NCBI GenBank assembly: GCA_025450175.1
Contig: JANWHY010000010.1
Coordinates: 1 to 40,535, forward strand
DNA length: 40,535 nucleotides
Direction: 5' to 3'
Origin: Minisyncoccota bacterium
GTDB lineage: Bacteria; Patescibacteriota; Minisyncoccia; Phycocordibacterales; Zambryskibacteraceae
Of this stretch, positions 1 through 10,405 are shown piece by piece. The notes beneath the pieces were generated by a model. The model did no database searches, was not told the DNA's origin, and saw only the letters and a list, made by a program, of their open reading frames with translations. A program made the position numbers and the translations under genes. How positions within the stretch are numbered: position 1 is the first letter of the stretch; the number at the start of each line of letters is the position of its first letter.

Positions 1-705
1 CCCTTCTTCTGTATTTTGTGGTGTTTTGGCAAGCTTTTCTCCTTGGGAAAGCCTGGTCGCTATCTCTAGGTAGCGCTCTTGGGCAAGATCGTTCAGTTCT
101 CTAAAAAGCTCTTTAGGACTTCTTAAGTCCGTTACGGTGATAGTCTCGAGTATCGGTCCTGTGTCTACCCGTGCCTTAGCGATGTGAATAGTAGCACCAA
201 TGTTCTTGTAATCCCTTTTCATCACTGCCCGTTGGTTCGCCACTGCTCCGCGATAGTGAGGACAGAGACCCATATGCAGATTGATGACCTTGTCGGCCAT
301 GGATAAGATCTCGGGTCTCATGATCATCCCACCCCAGATGACCATAAGATCTGGAGAAATATCTTTGAGAATCTTTAAGACACTTCTGTCATTGATAGAA
401 TACGTTTCTAAGATTTTTGGTAGAAATTCTGATTCAGAAACTAGGGGGCTTCTCTCTCGGAAATATCCCAAGGCATCTTTAAGAAGAGTACTACTGCGCA
501 AGAGAGAGGCGTAGAAAATCTCCTTAGGCAATCTCCATGGCCCTACCGATCTATAGAGACGGCGTAGGCGCTCTAGAAAGGAGTTATGGTTGGGCTTAGG
601 CTTCTGGATGATGACTAGATCGACCTTACCTTGCGTTCTTTTGTAAAGGGAGTTAGCAAAAGCCTTCTTATCTTCTCCGGGATTGGTAATGATTACAATA
701 CCCAT
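1..705 (-). CDS. Formyltransferase-family protein (Formyl_trans_N-like), truncated at window edge
   Basis: Reverse-strand open frame from ATG at 705 to the window edge; translation MGIVIITNPGEDKKAFANSLYKRTQGKVDLVIIQ...INLHMGLCPHYRGAVANQRAVMKRDYKNIGATIHIAKARVDTGPIL matches the formyltransferase NLHxGxxPxYRG / GATIHxxxxxxDTGPI pattern. TGTATAAT box 9 nt upstream of ATG. Confidence 0.75.
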   Translation of the reverse strand, partial: MGIVIITNPGEDKKAFANSLYKRTQGKVDLVIIQKPKPNHNSFLERLRRLYRSVGPWRLPKEIFYASLLRSSTLLKDALGYFRERSPLVSESEFLPKILETYSINDRSVLKILKDISPDLMVIWGGMIMRPEILSMADKVINLHMGLCPHYRGAVANQRAVMKRDYKNIGATIHIAKARVDTGPILETITVTDLRSPKELFRELNDLAQERYLEIATRLSQGEKLAKTPQNTEEG

Positions 706-733
706 GGACTCCTGATTATACACGAATAACAAA

Positions 734-757
734 GGCGCCGAACTGGTGTTCGGCGCC
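734..757 (-). terminator. Perfect hairpin terminator (GGCGCCGAAC-tggt-GTTCGGCGCC)
   Basis: 10-bp perfect inverted repeat directly downstream of the 780..1319 reverse-strand CDS. Confidence 0.7.
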
Positions 758-779
758 GTGCACTCTCTCACTTGCGGTT

Positions 780-1319
780 TTAGTGAACCTTCTCGTCATG
801 CTTTAGACTGGTTACAGTCTCGTTACTCACAGGGGGAACCGACCTTAAGTGCTTATCGAATGGAAAGGAACTTTTGAGTGGGGCGACTTCGATAGTCCTG
901 ATCTCTTCCATCATTTCCACTTGCCAGATCCCATTCCCCTTGGAGTAAGTACGACAGAATGTTGCAATGGTATTACCACTGCCTAGTACCCCAATAATGT
1001 TTAGGGAACGGAAATCTAGATCTCCTGTCGCCTCTTTTCTTTCGGAATCGAGCATGTGCTCGCGAGGTAGCCCTGTGCGAGTCGCACTCACATTCCATGT
1101 GTACGACACTAGTACTGTCCCCTTGAACTTTTCGGCGATCTTCTTCTGAAACTCGAGTAAGACGCACATGTCCCAGGGATAGAGCGTGTTGGTATATGGC
1201 TCTTGGCTTGGGTTGGAAGCCGAGAGCTTGTGGATCCTCAGTCGGATAGGACCTCTTTTGAAGTAGACCAATCCGAGGAGGAGTGCACCTCCCAATATGA
1301 GCGACGCGAGCAACACCAT
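780..1319 (-). CDS. Hypothetical membrane-anchored protein
   Basis: N-terminal TM segment MVLLASLILGGALLLGLVYF; start chosen at the internal ATG preceded by SD GCGGAGG. No recognised domain. Confidence 0.6.
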   Translation of the reverse strand: MVLLASLILGGALLLGLVYFKRGPIRLRIHKLSASNPSQEPYTNTLYPWDMCVLLEFQKKIAEKFKGTVLVSYTWNVSATRTGLPREHMLDSERKEATGDLDFRSLNIIGVLGSGNTIATFCRTYSKGNGIWQVEMMEEIRTIEVAPLKSSFPFDKHLRSVPPVSNETVTSLKHDEKVH

Positions 1320-1410
1320 TCGAACCTCCGCAGGGTAACCACGGAACACAATTGTTCAGATCTATATACATACTACCCCACCCGCCAAAATTTTTTATGA
1401 AGAAGCTTTG

Positions 1411-1495
1411 CGGAGGCGCAGGGATTCGAACCCTGGAATCCTTGCGGATTACACGCTTTCCAAGCGTGCGCACTAGACCACTATGCGACGCCTCC
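1411..1495 (-). tRNA. tRNA-Ser (anticodon GGA)
   Basis: Reverse complement GGAGGCGTCGCATAGTGGTCTAGTGCGCACGCTTGGAAAGCGTG...GGTTCGAATCCCTGCGCCTCCG; 7-bp acceptor stem, GGA anticodon loop, variable arm, T-arm. Confidence 0.95.
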
Positions 1496-1960
1496 TTATC
1501 TTTGCTTCAGGATATCATCTACTAACTTAATCTCATGGTCAATTCCTTCTATCAAATCATATTTTGGAATCTCATCGCGAGAAATCCAAGCAAACTCTGT
1601 CGCATCTTCACCAAGTACCACTTCCCCACCCAAGTATTGTGCAAAGTAACTAAGAACGAGTACGGGAGTCTTCCCACCTTTTATAAAAGTGAGATCAAGC
1701 AGATATTCTGGCTTATCTATCTCGAGTCCGACCTCCTCCATCACTTCCCTCTTCAAAGTATTGGTCAGTGCATAGTACCACTGGTTTTTATGTGTAAGAG
1801 GTGTATTGATGTAGTCGTCGGTTGATAACTTGCCACCCGGGACAGTCCATCTTCCAGGGAAGTGTTCTTCCTCCGCTGATCTTTTGGTAATAAGAAATGT
1901 TCTATCTAGCTTGTAGACAATAGCTGTGATCGCAACCTTATGGAGTTCTTTGTCTTCCAT
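1496..1960 (-). CDS. NUDIX hydrolase
   Basis: GRWTVPGGKL...LKREVMEEVGLE resembles a Nudix box with an insertion; TAAAAT 6 nt upstream of ATG. Confidence 0.85.
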   Translation of the reverse strand: MEDKELHKVAITAIVYKLDRTFLITKRSAEEEHFPGRWTVPGGKLSTDDYINTPLTHKNQWYYALTNTLKREVMEEVGLEIDKPEYLLDLTFIKGGKTPVLVLSYFAQYLGGEVVLGEDATEFAWISRDEIPKYDLIEGIDHEIKLVDDILKQR

Positions 1961-1992
1961 CCATTAATTTTAACCTACTTTATAAAAAGAAA

Positions 1993-2020
1993 GAGCCCCG
2001 TGCGCGTACGCCGGGGCCCT
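1993..2020 (-). terminator. GC-rich hairpin with T-run, downstream of the FtsZ-like cassette
   Basis: Reverse strand GGCCCCGGCGTACGCGCACGGGGCTCTTTCTTTTTATA. Confidence 0.7.
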
Positions 2021-2036
2021 CAAAGAACAGAAAGAA

Positions 2037-2609
2037 CTATCGACTACGTATTCTCACCTCACTTCGAGAAGGTTTGGGCATTTTGTTTCGTGTCAACAAA
2101 GCACCTATTCCTATTCCCACAAACAAGGAGATCACAATTACGAGGATGTAGTTAATTACCAGCCCCGAATTCGTAGATGGTCTCTCCTGGACAACTAGGG
2201 GGGGTGCCTCTTGAGGCCTAACCTCCACTGGTCTTGGTGCGACCTCTGGCTCTCGCGCCGTAGTCGGTGTTGGAGCTTGAGGTTCTAGGACTTCCGGAGT
2301 GAGTACTACAACTTCCTTTTCTGGTGTTCTTGGTGCTTGCGGAACTTTTGCTTCGCAATTCACGGAACTCCGCAGATAGATGTGCCGGTTGATCGCTAAC
2401 CCATTCCTTATTTCGGTTTGAGTTATCGAACTATCTCGGACCACCTGGTTGTACCAGCTTGGATCACAACCAGCCTTCTTGAGTACCGAGAGAACAGTTC
2501 TCTCGGTCTCGGTGATGTCGCCTAGCCATCGGTATTGTCCTTGGGCCAGGCTTGGGGTGGGAAGGGTCGTGAGACCCAAGCCCACCAGTACGATGAACAG
2601 GATTCTCAC
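2037..2609 (-). CDS. Secreted/membrane protein with signal peptide, Pro-rich linker and C-terminal TM helix
   Basis: N-terminal MRILFIVLVGLGLTTLPTPSLAQ, Pro/Glu-rich middle, C-terminal TM NYILVIVISLFVGIGIGALL with basic tail; GTG start after SD AAGGAGAGG. Confidence 0.75.
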   Translation of the reverse strand: MRILFIVLVGLGLTTLPTPSLAQGQYRWLGDITETERTVLSVLKKAGCDPSWYNQVVRDSSITQTEIRNGLAINRHIYLRSSVNCEAKVPQAPRTPEKEVVVLTPEVLEPQAPTPTTAREPEVAPRPVEVRPQEAPPLVVQERPSTNSGLVINYILVIVISLFVGIGIGALLTRNKMPKPSRSEVRIRSR

Positions 2610-2648
2610 GACCTCTCCTTATTTGAGGGCGTCGGGATGCTTTTCAAT

Positions 2649-4199
2649 TTACCGCCCAGCGATCTCTCTTGGTGAAAAAGATTCTGGAAGGTACTTTCGA
2701 AGTCCCGACCACCTACCACCATTTCCATTTGTCGAAGACTTCTCGACAGAGTTGTTCGGTTGCGGCGGTTCCTTCGATGTGGATACACTTTGGATCCGCT
2801 GAAACCTATGGATGACGTCTGGATCTACGGCGGAACCATTCGAGCCATTGGTGTGCGCAGCAGGCTGTGCCGCTGCCTGTTTCCTGACCGCCCCCTCCTT
2901 TTGTGGAGGAGTTACGATAAGTGTCGCAGGGGATGCCGGCGTCGTATCGGGCGCGGGAATCTCCGGCGTTGGGAGAGCAAGCGTGATCCGGGGAGCGCCG
3001 AGAGCTACAAGCTTGGATGCTTGAGCTTCGTCGCCGGGTCCGGGACCATTGGTGATGAGTGACAATATGACCCCACCGTCTGGTAACGGTCGGCTATCGA
3101 CTCCAAGATGAATCTCAATATTTCGACCTGATTCCTTAAGAATCTGCTGTCGAAACAACGAGTTCACCTTTTTTCCCAGGATCGCTGGGAACTTGGCTCC
3201 GAGCTGTCTCATACCTGCGATCTTTGCTCGCTTGTAACGAGTCGGGTCTTGGAGCCCAGTCATGGTCAAGCGTTGATGCAGATCAGGGGCCATCTTGTTC
3301 TCAAGATCTTCCTTGGAACACTCTCGAATCTTATCTAGTTCCTCCTTGGAGATCTTGATAGCCCGATAAAACAAGTATGACCCGTACTCCTTATCGGTAA
3401 TGGTTGTGAGGTCAGCTTCGTCACTGTGAATCGTGCGCGCGAAGCTCAAGAAGACGTTCTGGAACCCTTCCACGATAGGCATGAGTTCCTGTTCGTCTGC
3501 AAGTGCGTGCATCTCCTCAAGATCGAGGAGGTGGTAATTGGGGTGACCTTCCCTCTCCAGATGATCGATGATGTAATCATTGAAGATCTGAATAGTTGCC
3601 ACCCCTCGACCCATGAGTCGAGCATGAGCCTTGATAGCACGTGCCCAACGATCATCACCCTCTTCTTCTTCGTGGGGCATGACGACCCACGCAGTCAGAT
3701 GTGCATCAGGGAATTCATCCTGGATGAGTTCGGCGGCGGCTGTAATAGCTCCCGTGCCGCTTCCTCCACCCAAACCCGCACCCAAGAAGATGTGGTCTGC
3801 TCCAGCGAAAAGCGCCCTGATCTTCTCGATGCTTTCCTTGAAGGCCTCTTCACCTACCGTCTCTTTTCCTCCGGCGCCACGTCCTTTTGTAAGAACTGCT
3901 CCGAGAGGAATACGGAGGAATCGGCCGCTCGCCAGCCACTTCCTGAGATTCTCGCTCGCCCCCTCCATAGAGAAGAGGTTATCCAGCGCACTCTGGTCAG
4001 TGTTGGCTACTCCAATTCGAAGATTGGGATGATCGGCGGGATCGTTCTTGTCCACAAAGCGCAACCCTTGATTGCATGCGCACCCACCGAAGAAAGCCAT
4101 GACTACTTGAATTACGTGAGGTTCTGCCTTGAGTTCAGTGAGATTCTCCACGATACTCTCCGTCTCGCCTTGGGGCGGATGTTTACGATTAGTCGGCAT
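2649..4199 (-). CDS. Divergent FtsZ/tubulin-superfamily GTPase
   Basis: VIQVVMAFFGGCACNQG (T1-like), GVANTDQSAL (cf. FtsZ NTDxQAL), GRGAGGKETVGEEAFKESIEKI, and tubulin signature LGAGLGGGSGTGAITAAAEL; about 90-aa low-complexity C-terminal tail. Confidence 0.85.
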   Translation of the reverse strand: MPTNRKHPPQGETESIVENLTELKAEPHVIQVVMAFFGGCACNQGLRFVDKNDPADHPNLRIGVANTDQSALDNLFSMEGASENLRKWLASGRFLRIPLGAVLTKGRGAGGKETVGEEAFKESIEKIRALFAGADHIFLGAGLGGGSGTGAITAAAELIQDEFPDAHLTAWVVMPHEEEEGDDRWARAIKAHARLMGRGVATIQIFNDYIIDHLEREGHPNYHLLDLEEMHALADEQELMPIVEGFQNVFLSFARTIHSDEADLTTITDKEYGSYLFYRAIKISKEELDKIRECSKEDLENKMAPDLHQRLTMTGLQDPTRYKRAKIAGMRQLGAKFPAILGKKVNSLFRQQILKESGRNIEIHLGVDSRPLPDGGVILSLITNGPGPGDEAQASKLVALGAPRITLALPTPEIPAPDTTPASPATLIVTPPQKEGAVRKQAAAQPAAHTNGSNGSAVDPDVIHRFQRIQSVSTSKEPPQPNNSVEKSSTNGNGGRWSGLRKYLPESFSPREIAGR

Positions 4200-4537
4200 T
4201 GCCCAGGCTCACGACTTTCATCGTATTCCTGGCAAAAATCATTCGAGATCTGTCGGATCTTTCCCATTTTTCTAGGGTTTTCAACCGACAGCTCAAGTGC
4301 AATAACCATTTGTCCGAAAGAGAATAGACTCTCTCTCTTAATTTTGACTCGAGCGAAGGTCTTGTCCCCCGCTACTTCCGGGGCACCCGACCACATCCAT
4401 TCATCCAAGCGATGGCGAACCTCATGTGCATTTTCTTCTAAACATCGTCTACGCTCCTTAAGTCTCACAAGGTATGGGCGATAGAAGACTCCTCCTATCG
4501 CCGTGGTCAACACAACGGCTAGGATTAGCCAATTCAT
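4112..4537 (-). CDS. Hypothetical single-TM protein, first gene of the FtsZ-like cassette
   Basis: N-terminal TM MNWLILAVVLTTAIGGVFY; strong SD AAGGAGGTGCGA-ATG; 3' end overlaps the FtsZ-like ORF start by 88 bp in another frame. Confidence 0.65.
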   Translation of the reverse strand: MNWLILAVVLTTAIGGVFYRPYLVRLKERRRCLEENAHEVRHRLDEWMWSGAPEVAGDKTFARVKIKRESLFSFGQMVIALELSVENPRKMGKIRQISNDFCQEYDESREPGQCRLIVNIRPKARRRVSWRISLNSRQNLT

Positions 4538-4613
4538 TCGCACCTCCTTCGTGCAGTCTGGGGATGAAAACTACCACTCGAGGTGGGGCTGGGTCAAGTG
4601 AATATTTTGTGTT

Positions 4614-5516
4614 CTAATATGTACTTTCTCCAACTAGGGCCTTAATCCGCTCTTCAATTGGCGGGTGGGTCAGGAATAGGTTTTTAAGTTTAGAGGTCTT
4701 TAAGGTTCCAAAAGGGTTCGAAATGAAGAGGTGAGCTGTGGCGGAGTTTGCTGTGCGCATGGGTTGTGATGCCGTACTGATCTTCCTTAGAGCACTGGCA
4801 AGACCTTCTGGATATCGAGTGAGAAGTGCCCCAGAGGCATCGGCAAGGAACTCTCTCTTACGCGAGACCGCAAGTTGTATGAGTGTTGCAGCAATAGGCG
4901 CAAGGATCGCGAGTATGAGTCCAATGACTAAAATGATTGAGTTAGCATTATTCCTCTCTCTGTTTCCGTTTCCACCTCCCCACATACGAGAGCGTAGGAA
5001 CATATCCGAGAGCAGTGCGACGAAGCCTCCCATGACCACTACCACGGTCGAGATGAGAATATCTCTATTGCCAATATGAGAGAGCTCGTGCGCTATCACT
5101 CCCTCAAGCTCGTTCTTATCTAAAATATTGAGGAGGCCAGTTGTCACACACACCACAGCGTGCTCCTTATTACGCCCAGTGGCGAAGGCGTTGGGGCTTG
5201 GGTCGTCGATCACATAGACCTTCGGCATAGGCAGGCCTGCACCAATAGAAAGGTTTTCTACAGCATTCCAGAGGTCGAAGTATTCTTCGCGAGTAACAGG
5301 CTTGGCCTTGTGGAGCTTAAGTACTATCTTGTCCGAATACCAGTAAGAGAAGATGTTGGTAAATATCGCAATGACGATCGCTATAAAGATAAGCGAGCTA
5401 TCTTGGTAGTAGTAAGAGATGACCCAGCCGAGACCTATTACAAGAGTGCTGAAGACCCCGACAAGTAGCCAGGTCTTAAGAATATTTTCACTCTGATGAG
5501 TGTAAAGGTTTGACAC
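4614..5516 (-). CDS. htpX: HtpX-like M48 zinc metalloprotease
   Basis: HELSHIGNRD zinc motif, two N-terminal TMs, PSPNAFATGR, LTHPPIEERI. Confidence 0.95.
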   Translation of the reverse strand: MSNLYTHQSENILKTWLLVGVFSTLVIGLGWVISYYYQDSSLIFIAIVIAIFTNIFSYWYSDKIVLKLHKAKPVTREEYFDLWNAVENLSIGAGLPMPKVYVIDDPSPNAFATGRNKEHAVVCVTTGLLNILDKNELEGVIAHELSHIGNRDILISTVVVVMGGFVALLSDMFLRSRMWGGGNGNRERNNANSIILVIGLILAILAPIAATLIQLAVSRKREFLADASGALLTRYPEGLASALRKISTASQPMRTANSATAHLFISNPFGTLKTSKLKNLFLTHPPIEERIKALVGESTY

Positions 5517-5523
5517 TATAAAA

Positions 5524-6078
5524 TTAGAACTTAACTTCTACAGGATTCTTGGCTGCAGCTTCTTCAAGTTGGAAGAATTCCATTGGACTAAACTTAAATA
5601 AATTTGCTATGAAGTTAGATGGGAAAGTTTCTATCCTAGTATTAAGATCTCGCACATTGGTGTTATAGAAGCGACGAGCAGCTTGGATCTTGTTCTCAGT
5701 GTCAGAAAGTTCCTTCTGCAGTTCGAGGAAGTTGGTATTGGCCTTGAGCTCTGGGTAAGCTTCTGCCACAGCAAAGAGTGACTTAAGAGCGCCACTGAGC
5801 ATATTCTCAGCCTTGCCCTTTTCCTCAAGATTGCCTGCGCCCATGGCGGCGGCTCTGGCTTTAGTAACATTTTCGAAAGCGCTAGACTCGTGTTCGGAGT
5901 AACCCTTGACAGTGTTTACGAGGTTAGGGATGAGGTCGTAACGTCGCTTGAGTTGGACGTCGATATCGGCCCAAGCTTCCTTCGCACGGTTCACCAGTCT
6001 GACAAAAGAGTTATAAGCCAAGATCGCCCAAAGCATCACGACCCCAAGGACGATAAGGATGATAGTTAAAAGTGACAT
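5524..6078 (-). CDS. lemA: LemA family protein
   Basis: N-terminal TM, FVRLVNRAKEAWADIDVQLKRRYDLIPNLVNTVKGYSEHE; upstream of htpX as is common. Start placed at the ATG at 6078. Confidence 0.95.
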   Translation of the reverse strand: MSLLTIILIVLGVVMLWAILAYNSFVRLVNRAKEAWADIDVQLKRRYDLIPNLVNTVKGYSEHESSAFENVTKARAAAMGAGNLEEKGKAENMLSGALKSLFAVAEAYPELKANTNFLELQKELSDTENKIQAARRFYNTNVRDLNTRIETFPSNFIANLFKFSPMEFFQLEEAAAKNPVEVKF

Positions 6079-6084
6079 GGCGCG

Positions 6085-6090
6085 ATTATA
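6085..6090 (-). promoter_or_regulatory. -10 element TATAAT 6 nt before the lemA ATG
   Basis: Reverse strand GCTATAATCGCGCCATG. Confidence 0.6.
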
Positions 6091-6100
6091 GCATAAAAAA

Positions 6101-6147
6101 TGACCGAAGGTGATACGCGCGTGCGTTTTGAATATCACCTTCGGTCA
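6101..6147 (-). terminator. groL terminator: perfect 15-bp inverted repeat plus T6
   Basis: tgaccgaaggtgata...tatcaccttcggtca followed on the reverse strand by TTTTTT. Confidence 0.85.
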
Positions 6148-6248
6148 TGGACAGAGCGATCTTGCCGCTTCTCGAATATCATGGCCCTGCCATGATTGTA
6201 ATCCTGCATCGGCATTCTCCACTTAAAAATCTAGCACAAGTTTAAAAA

Positions 6249-7916
<1,668 letters not shown>

Positions 7917-7930
7917 TTAGAATAATTAGG

Positions 7931-8287
7931 TCAATTTTTGATAATGGCCAACACACTCTCCTCCTTCACTAGATAAAATTCTTCTCCCCCCTGCTCGACC
8001 TCATCGTATCCATACTTAGAGAAGACTATTGTGTCCCCCACCTTCACTCTCATAGGGATGAGTCTACCTTCTTCATATTTTCCCTCACCAACGGCTAGCA
8101 CCTTACCCTGAGCCGCTTTCTCCTTGGTCATCGAATCAGGAAGGATGATGCCAAAACTTTTACTCTCACCTCGCACCTCTGCTTCTGTAAAAGGTCGGAC
8201 AAGTATCCTGTCGCCGAACGGCTTAATCTTTGTACTTTCTGATTTGCTTACTGTCTTAGAGACTTTCTTAGTATTTTTCTTTTTCAT
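7931..8287 (-). CDS. groS: Co-chaperonin GroES
   Basis: KPFGDRILVRPFTEAE...GKVLAVGEGKYEEGRLIPMRVKVGDTIVFSKYGYDEV. Confidence 0.95.
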   Translation of the reverse strand: MKKKNTKKVSKTVSKSESTKIKPFGDRILVRPFTEAEVRGESKSFGIILPDSMTKEKAAQGKVLAVGEGKYEEGRLIPMRVKVGDTIVFSKYGYDEVEQGGEEFYLVKEESVLAIIKN

Positions 8288-8380
8288 GGTGCCGCAATTA
8301 TATGCAAAAAATTCATGAAGTCAAAGTCTGTAGGGGTTGAGGTCTTCGCCAGGTTAGGGTATGATACCTCCTTGTACGTT

Positions 8381-8608
8381 ATGATCGGTATTCTTCCCTA
8401 CATTCAAGTCGGATTAAGTATTCTTCTCATTACAGGCATTCTCCTCCAGCGTTCTGAGGAGAGTCTTGGTGCTGCCTTCGGATCCGAGGGTGCTGGTGGA
8501 GGCCGCTTCCTTCGTCGTGGGTTCGAGAAGTTCCTCTTCAATGCCACTCTTACAGTAGCGGCACTCTTTGTCCTGGTAAACTTCCTCGGTCTTCTACTTG
8601 CTCGTTAG
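8381..8608 (+). CDS. secG: Preprotein translocase subunit SecG
   Basis: Two TMs with ILLQRSEESLGAAFGSEGAGGGRFLRRGFEKFLFNAT. Confidence 0.88.
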   Translation: MIGILPYIQVGLSILLITGILLQRSEESLGAAFGSEGAGGGRFLRRGFEKFLFNATLTVAALFVLVNFLGLLLAR

Positions 8609-8618
8609 TCTACTAACC

Positions 8619-10379
8619 ATGTACAAAAATCTGCGCGACCTCTCTTCAAAGCGCTTCTCTCTTCCTAAAGAGCAGGAGGTGAGGAAGACCATCCGCTCCT
8701 TTACCATAGCAGAGCGAGCGGTCTTCTCCTTCTTCGCTCTTTTCTTCGTCGTTTCTGGACTTATCCTACTCCTCAAGGTTAATGGTGAGTTCCTGGTCGA
8801 GGTGCCTACCACTGGCGGCAAGCTCGTGGAAGGTGTGGTAGGTAACCCGCGTTTCATTAACCCTGTCCTTGCTATATCCGAGGCTGACAAGAACTTGGTC
8901 TCACTTGTTTACTCAGGCCTGGTGCGCCTCACTCCTCAAGGTGAGCTGGTGAACGACCTTGCAGCCAATATCACCATATCCGACAACCGCCAGAACTACA
9001 CCGTAGCCCTACACCCAGAAGCACGTTTCCACGACGGTAATCCCATCACTGCAGACGACATCATCTTCACTGTACAGAAGATCATAGACCCTGCTATCAA
9101 GAGTCCGCGACGAGGCAACTGGGAGGGGGTGACCATCGAGAAGGTCGATGACCTCACCGTAATCTTCACTCTTAAACAGCCTTACACGCCCTTTCTATAC
9201 AACTTAACTATCGGTATCCTCCCCAAGCATATTTGGAAGAACGTAACCAACGACGAGTTCTCCTTCAGTCAGTTCAACACCTATCCTATCGGCTCCGGCC
9301 CTTACGCTGTAAAAGACGTTACCAGAAACTCTGGTGGCATCCCCAACTTCTACCAACTTGAGCCCTTCAGTGCTGTCCTCGGCCAAGCACCTTTTATCAA
9401 GACACTCGAATTTAAATTCTACTCAAGTGAGGAGGCACTTCTTGAGGCTTTCGATAACCACGAGATCGAGAGTTTGAGCGGACTGTCTCCAGAGAATCTC
9501 GCCGAGCTTAACCTCAAGGATTCGAGCATCCTCTCTGCGCCTCTTCCACGAGTCTTCGCCGTCTTCTTGAACCAGTCCAAGTCTCGCGCTCTTCTCCAAC
9601 CAGAAGTCCGACGTGCGCTCGATCTTGCCGCTCCTAAGGAAGAGATCATCAAGGAGGTGCTTCTGGGTCAAGGTAGTGCTATTGAGGGTCCATTACCGGC
9701 GGGCTCTTATGCGGGTAATAGTATCGCTGACCTCGCTACCACTACAGAAGGCAATATCCTAGAGGCACAAGCTATCCTTGCTAAGGCCGGCTGGAAACCA
9801 AATGTAGATACAGGCGTTCTTGAAAAAAAGTCAGGCTCTGCTACAATAACTTTGTCGTTTTCAATCTCTACTGGTGATGCAAATGAACTCAAGGAAGTAG
9901 CTAACCGCTTAGCTCTCTCTTGGCAGAAGTTGGGTGCAGCGATCGAGGTCTTGTCCTTCGAGACAGGAGACCTCAATCAGACCGTCATCAGACCGAGAAA
10001 CTTCGACGCTCTCTTGTTTGGCGAGGTGGTAGGTAGAGACGCCGATCTATACCCCTTCTGGCACTCTTCGCAAAGGGCTGATCCAGGGTTGAACATTGCT
10101 CTCTACGCCAACAGTAAGGCTGACAAGCTCCTAGAAGATGCAAGGAGCGCAACTACCAGAGAGAAGGCCCGCGAGATCTACCTTGCCTTCTCCGAAGAGT
10201 TAAAGAGGGATAGGCCAGCCGTCTTCCTATACACCCCAAGCTTCCTCTATGTGGCCCCGAAGCAGGTACATGCTATCGATCTCGGTCAGTTGGCAGTCTC
10301 TCAAGACAGATTCTTGGGCATAAGAGAGTGGTATATCGAGACAGATCATGTTTGGAAAATATTTGCAGAAAAACAATAG
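8619..10379 (+). CDS. Peptide ABC transporter substrate-binding protein (SBP_bac_5, OppA/DppA-like), N-terminal TM anchor
   Basis: GNPRFINPVLAISEADKNLVSLVYSGLVRLTPQGELVNDLAANITISDNRQNYTVALHPEARFHDGNPITADDIIFTVQKI. Confidence 0.92.
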   Translation: MYKNLRDLSSKRFSLPKEQEVRKTIRSFTIAERAVFSFFALFFVVSGLILLLKVNGEFLVEVPTTGGKLVEGVVGNPRFINPVLAISEADKNLVSLVYSGLVRLTPQGELVNDLAANITISDNRQNYTVALHPEARFHDGNPITADDIIFTVQKIIDPAIKSPRRGNWEGVTIEKVDDLTVIFTLKQPYTPFLYNLTIGILPKHIWKNVTNDEFSFSQFNTYPIGSGPYAVKDVTRNSGGIPNFYQLEPFSAVLGQAPFIKTLEFKFYSSEEALLEAFDNHEIESLSGLSPENLAELNLKDSSILSAPLPRVFAVFLNQSKSRALLQPEVRRALDLAAPKEEIIKEVLLGQGSAIEGPLPAGSYAGNSIADLATTTEGNILEAQAILAKAGWKPNVDTGVLEKKSGSATITLSFSISTGDANELKEVANRLALSWQKLGAAIEVLSFETGDLNQTVIRPRNFDALLFGEVVGRDADLYPFWHSSQRADPGLNIALYANSKADKLLEDARSATTREKAREIYLAFSEELKRDRPAVFLYTPSFLYVAPKQVHAIDLGQLAVSQDRFLGIREWYIETDHVWKIFAEKQ

Positions 10380-10405
10380 ACTATAAAAACAACTAATAAT
10401 CCTTA

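Noticed and set aside
973-1473. 166-aa reverse ORF
   Set aside because: Runs through tRNA-Ser and the 780..1319 CDS in another frame.
3426-4484. 352-aa forward ORF antisense to the FtsZ-like gene
   Set aside because: Antisense to a frame with clear tubulin/FtsZ motifs; no RBS, promoter or recognisable domain.
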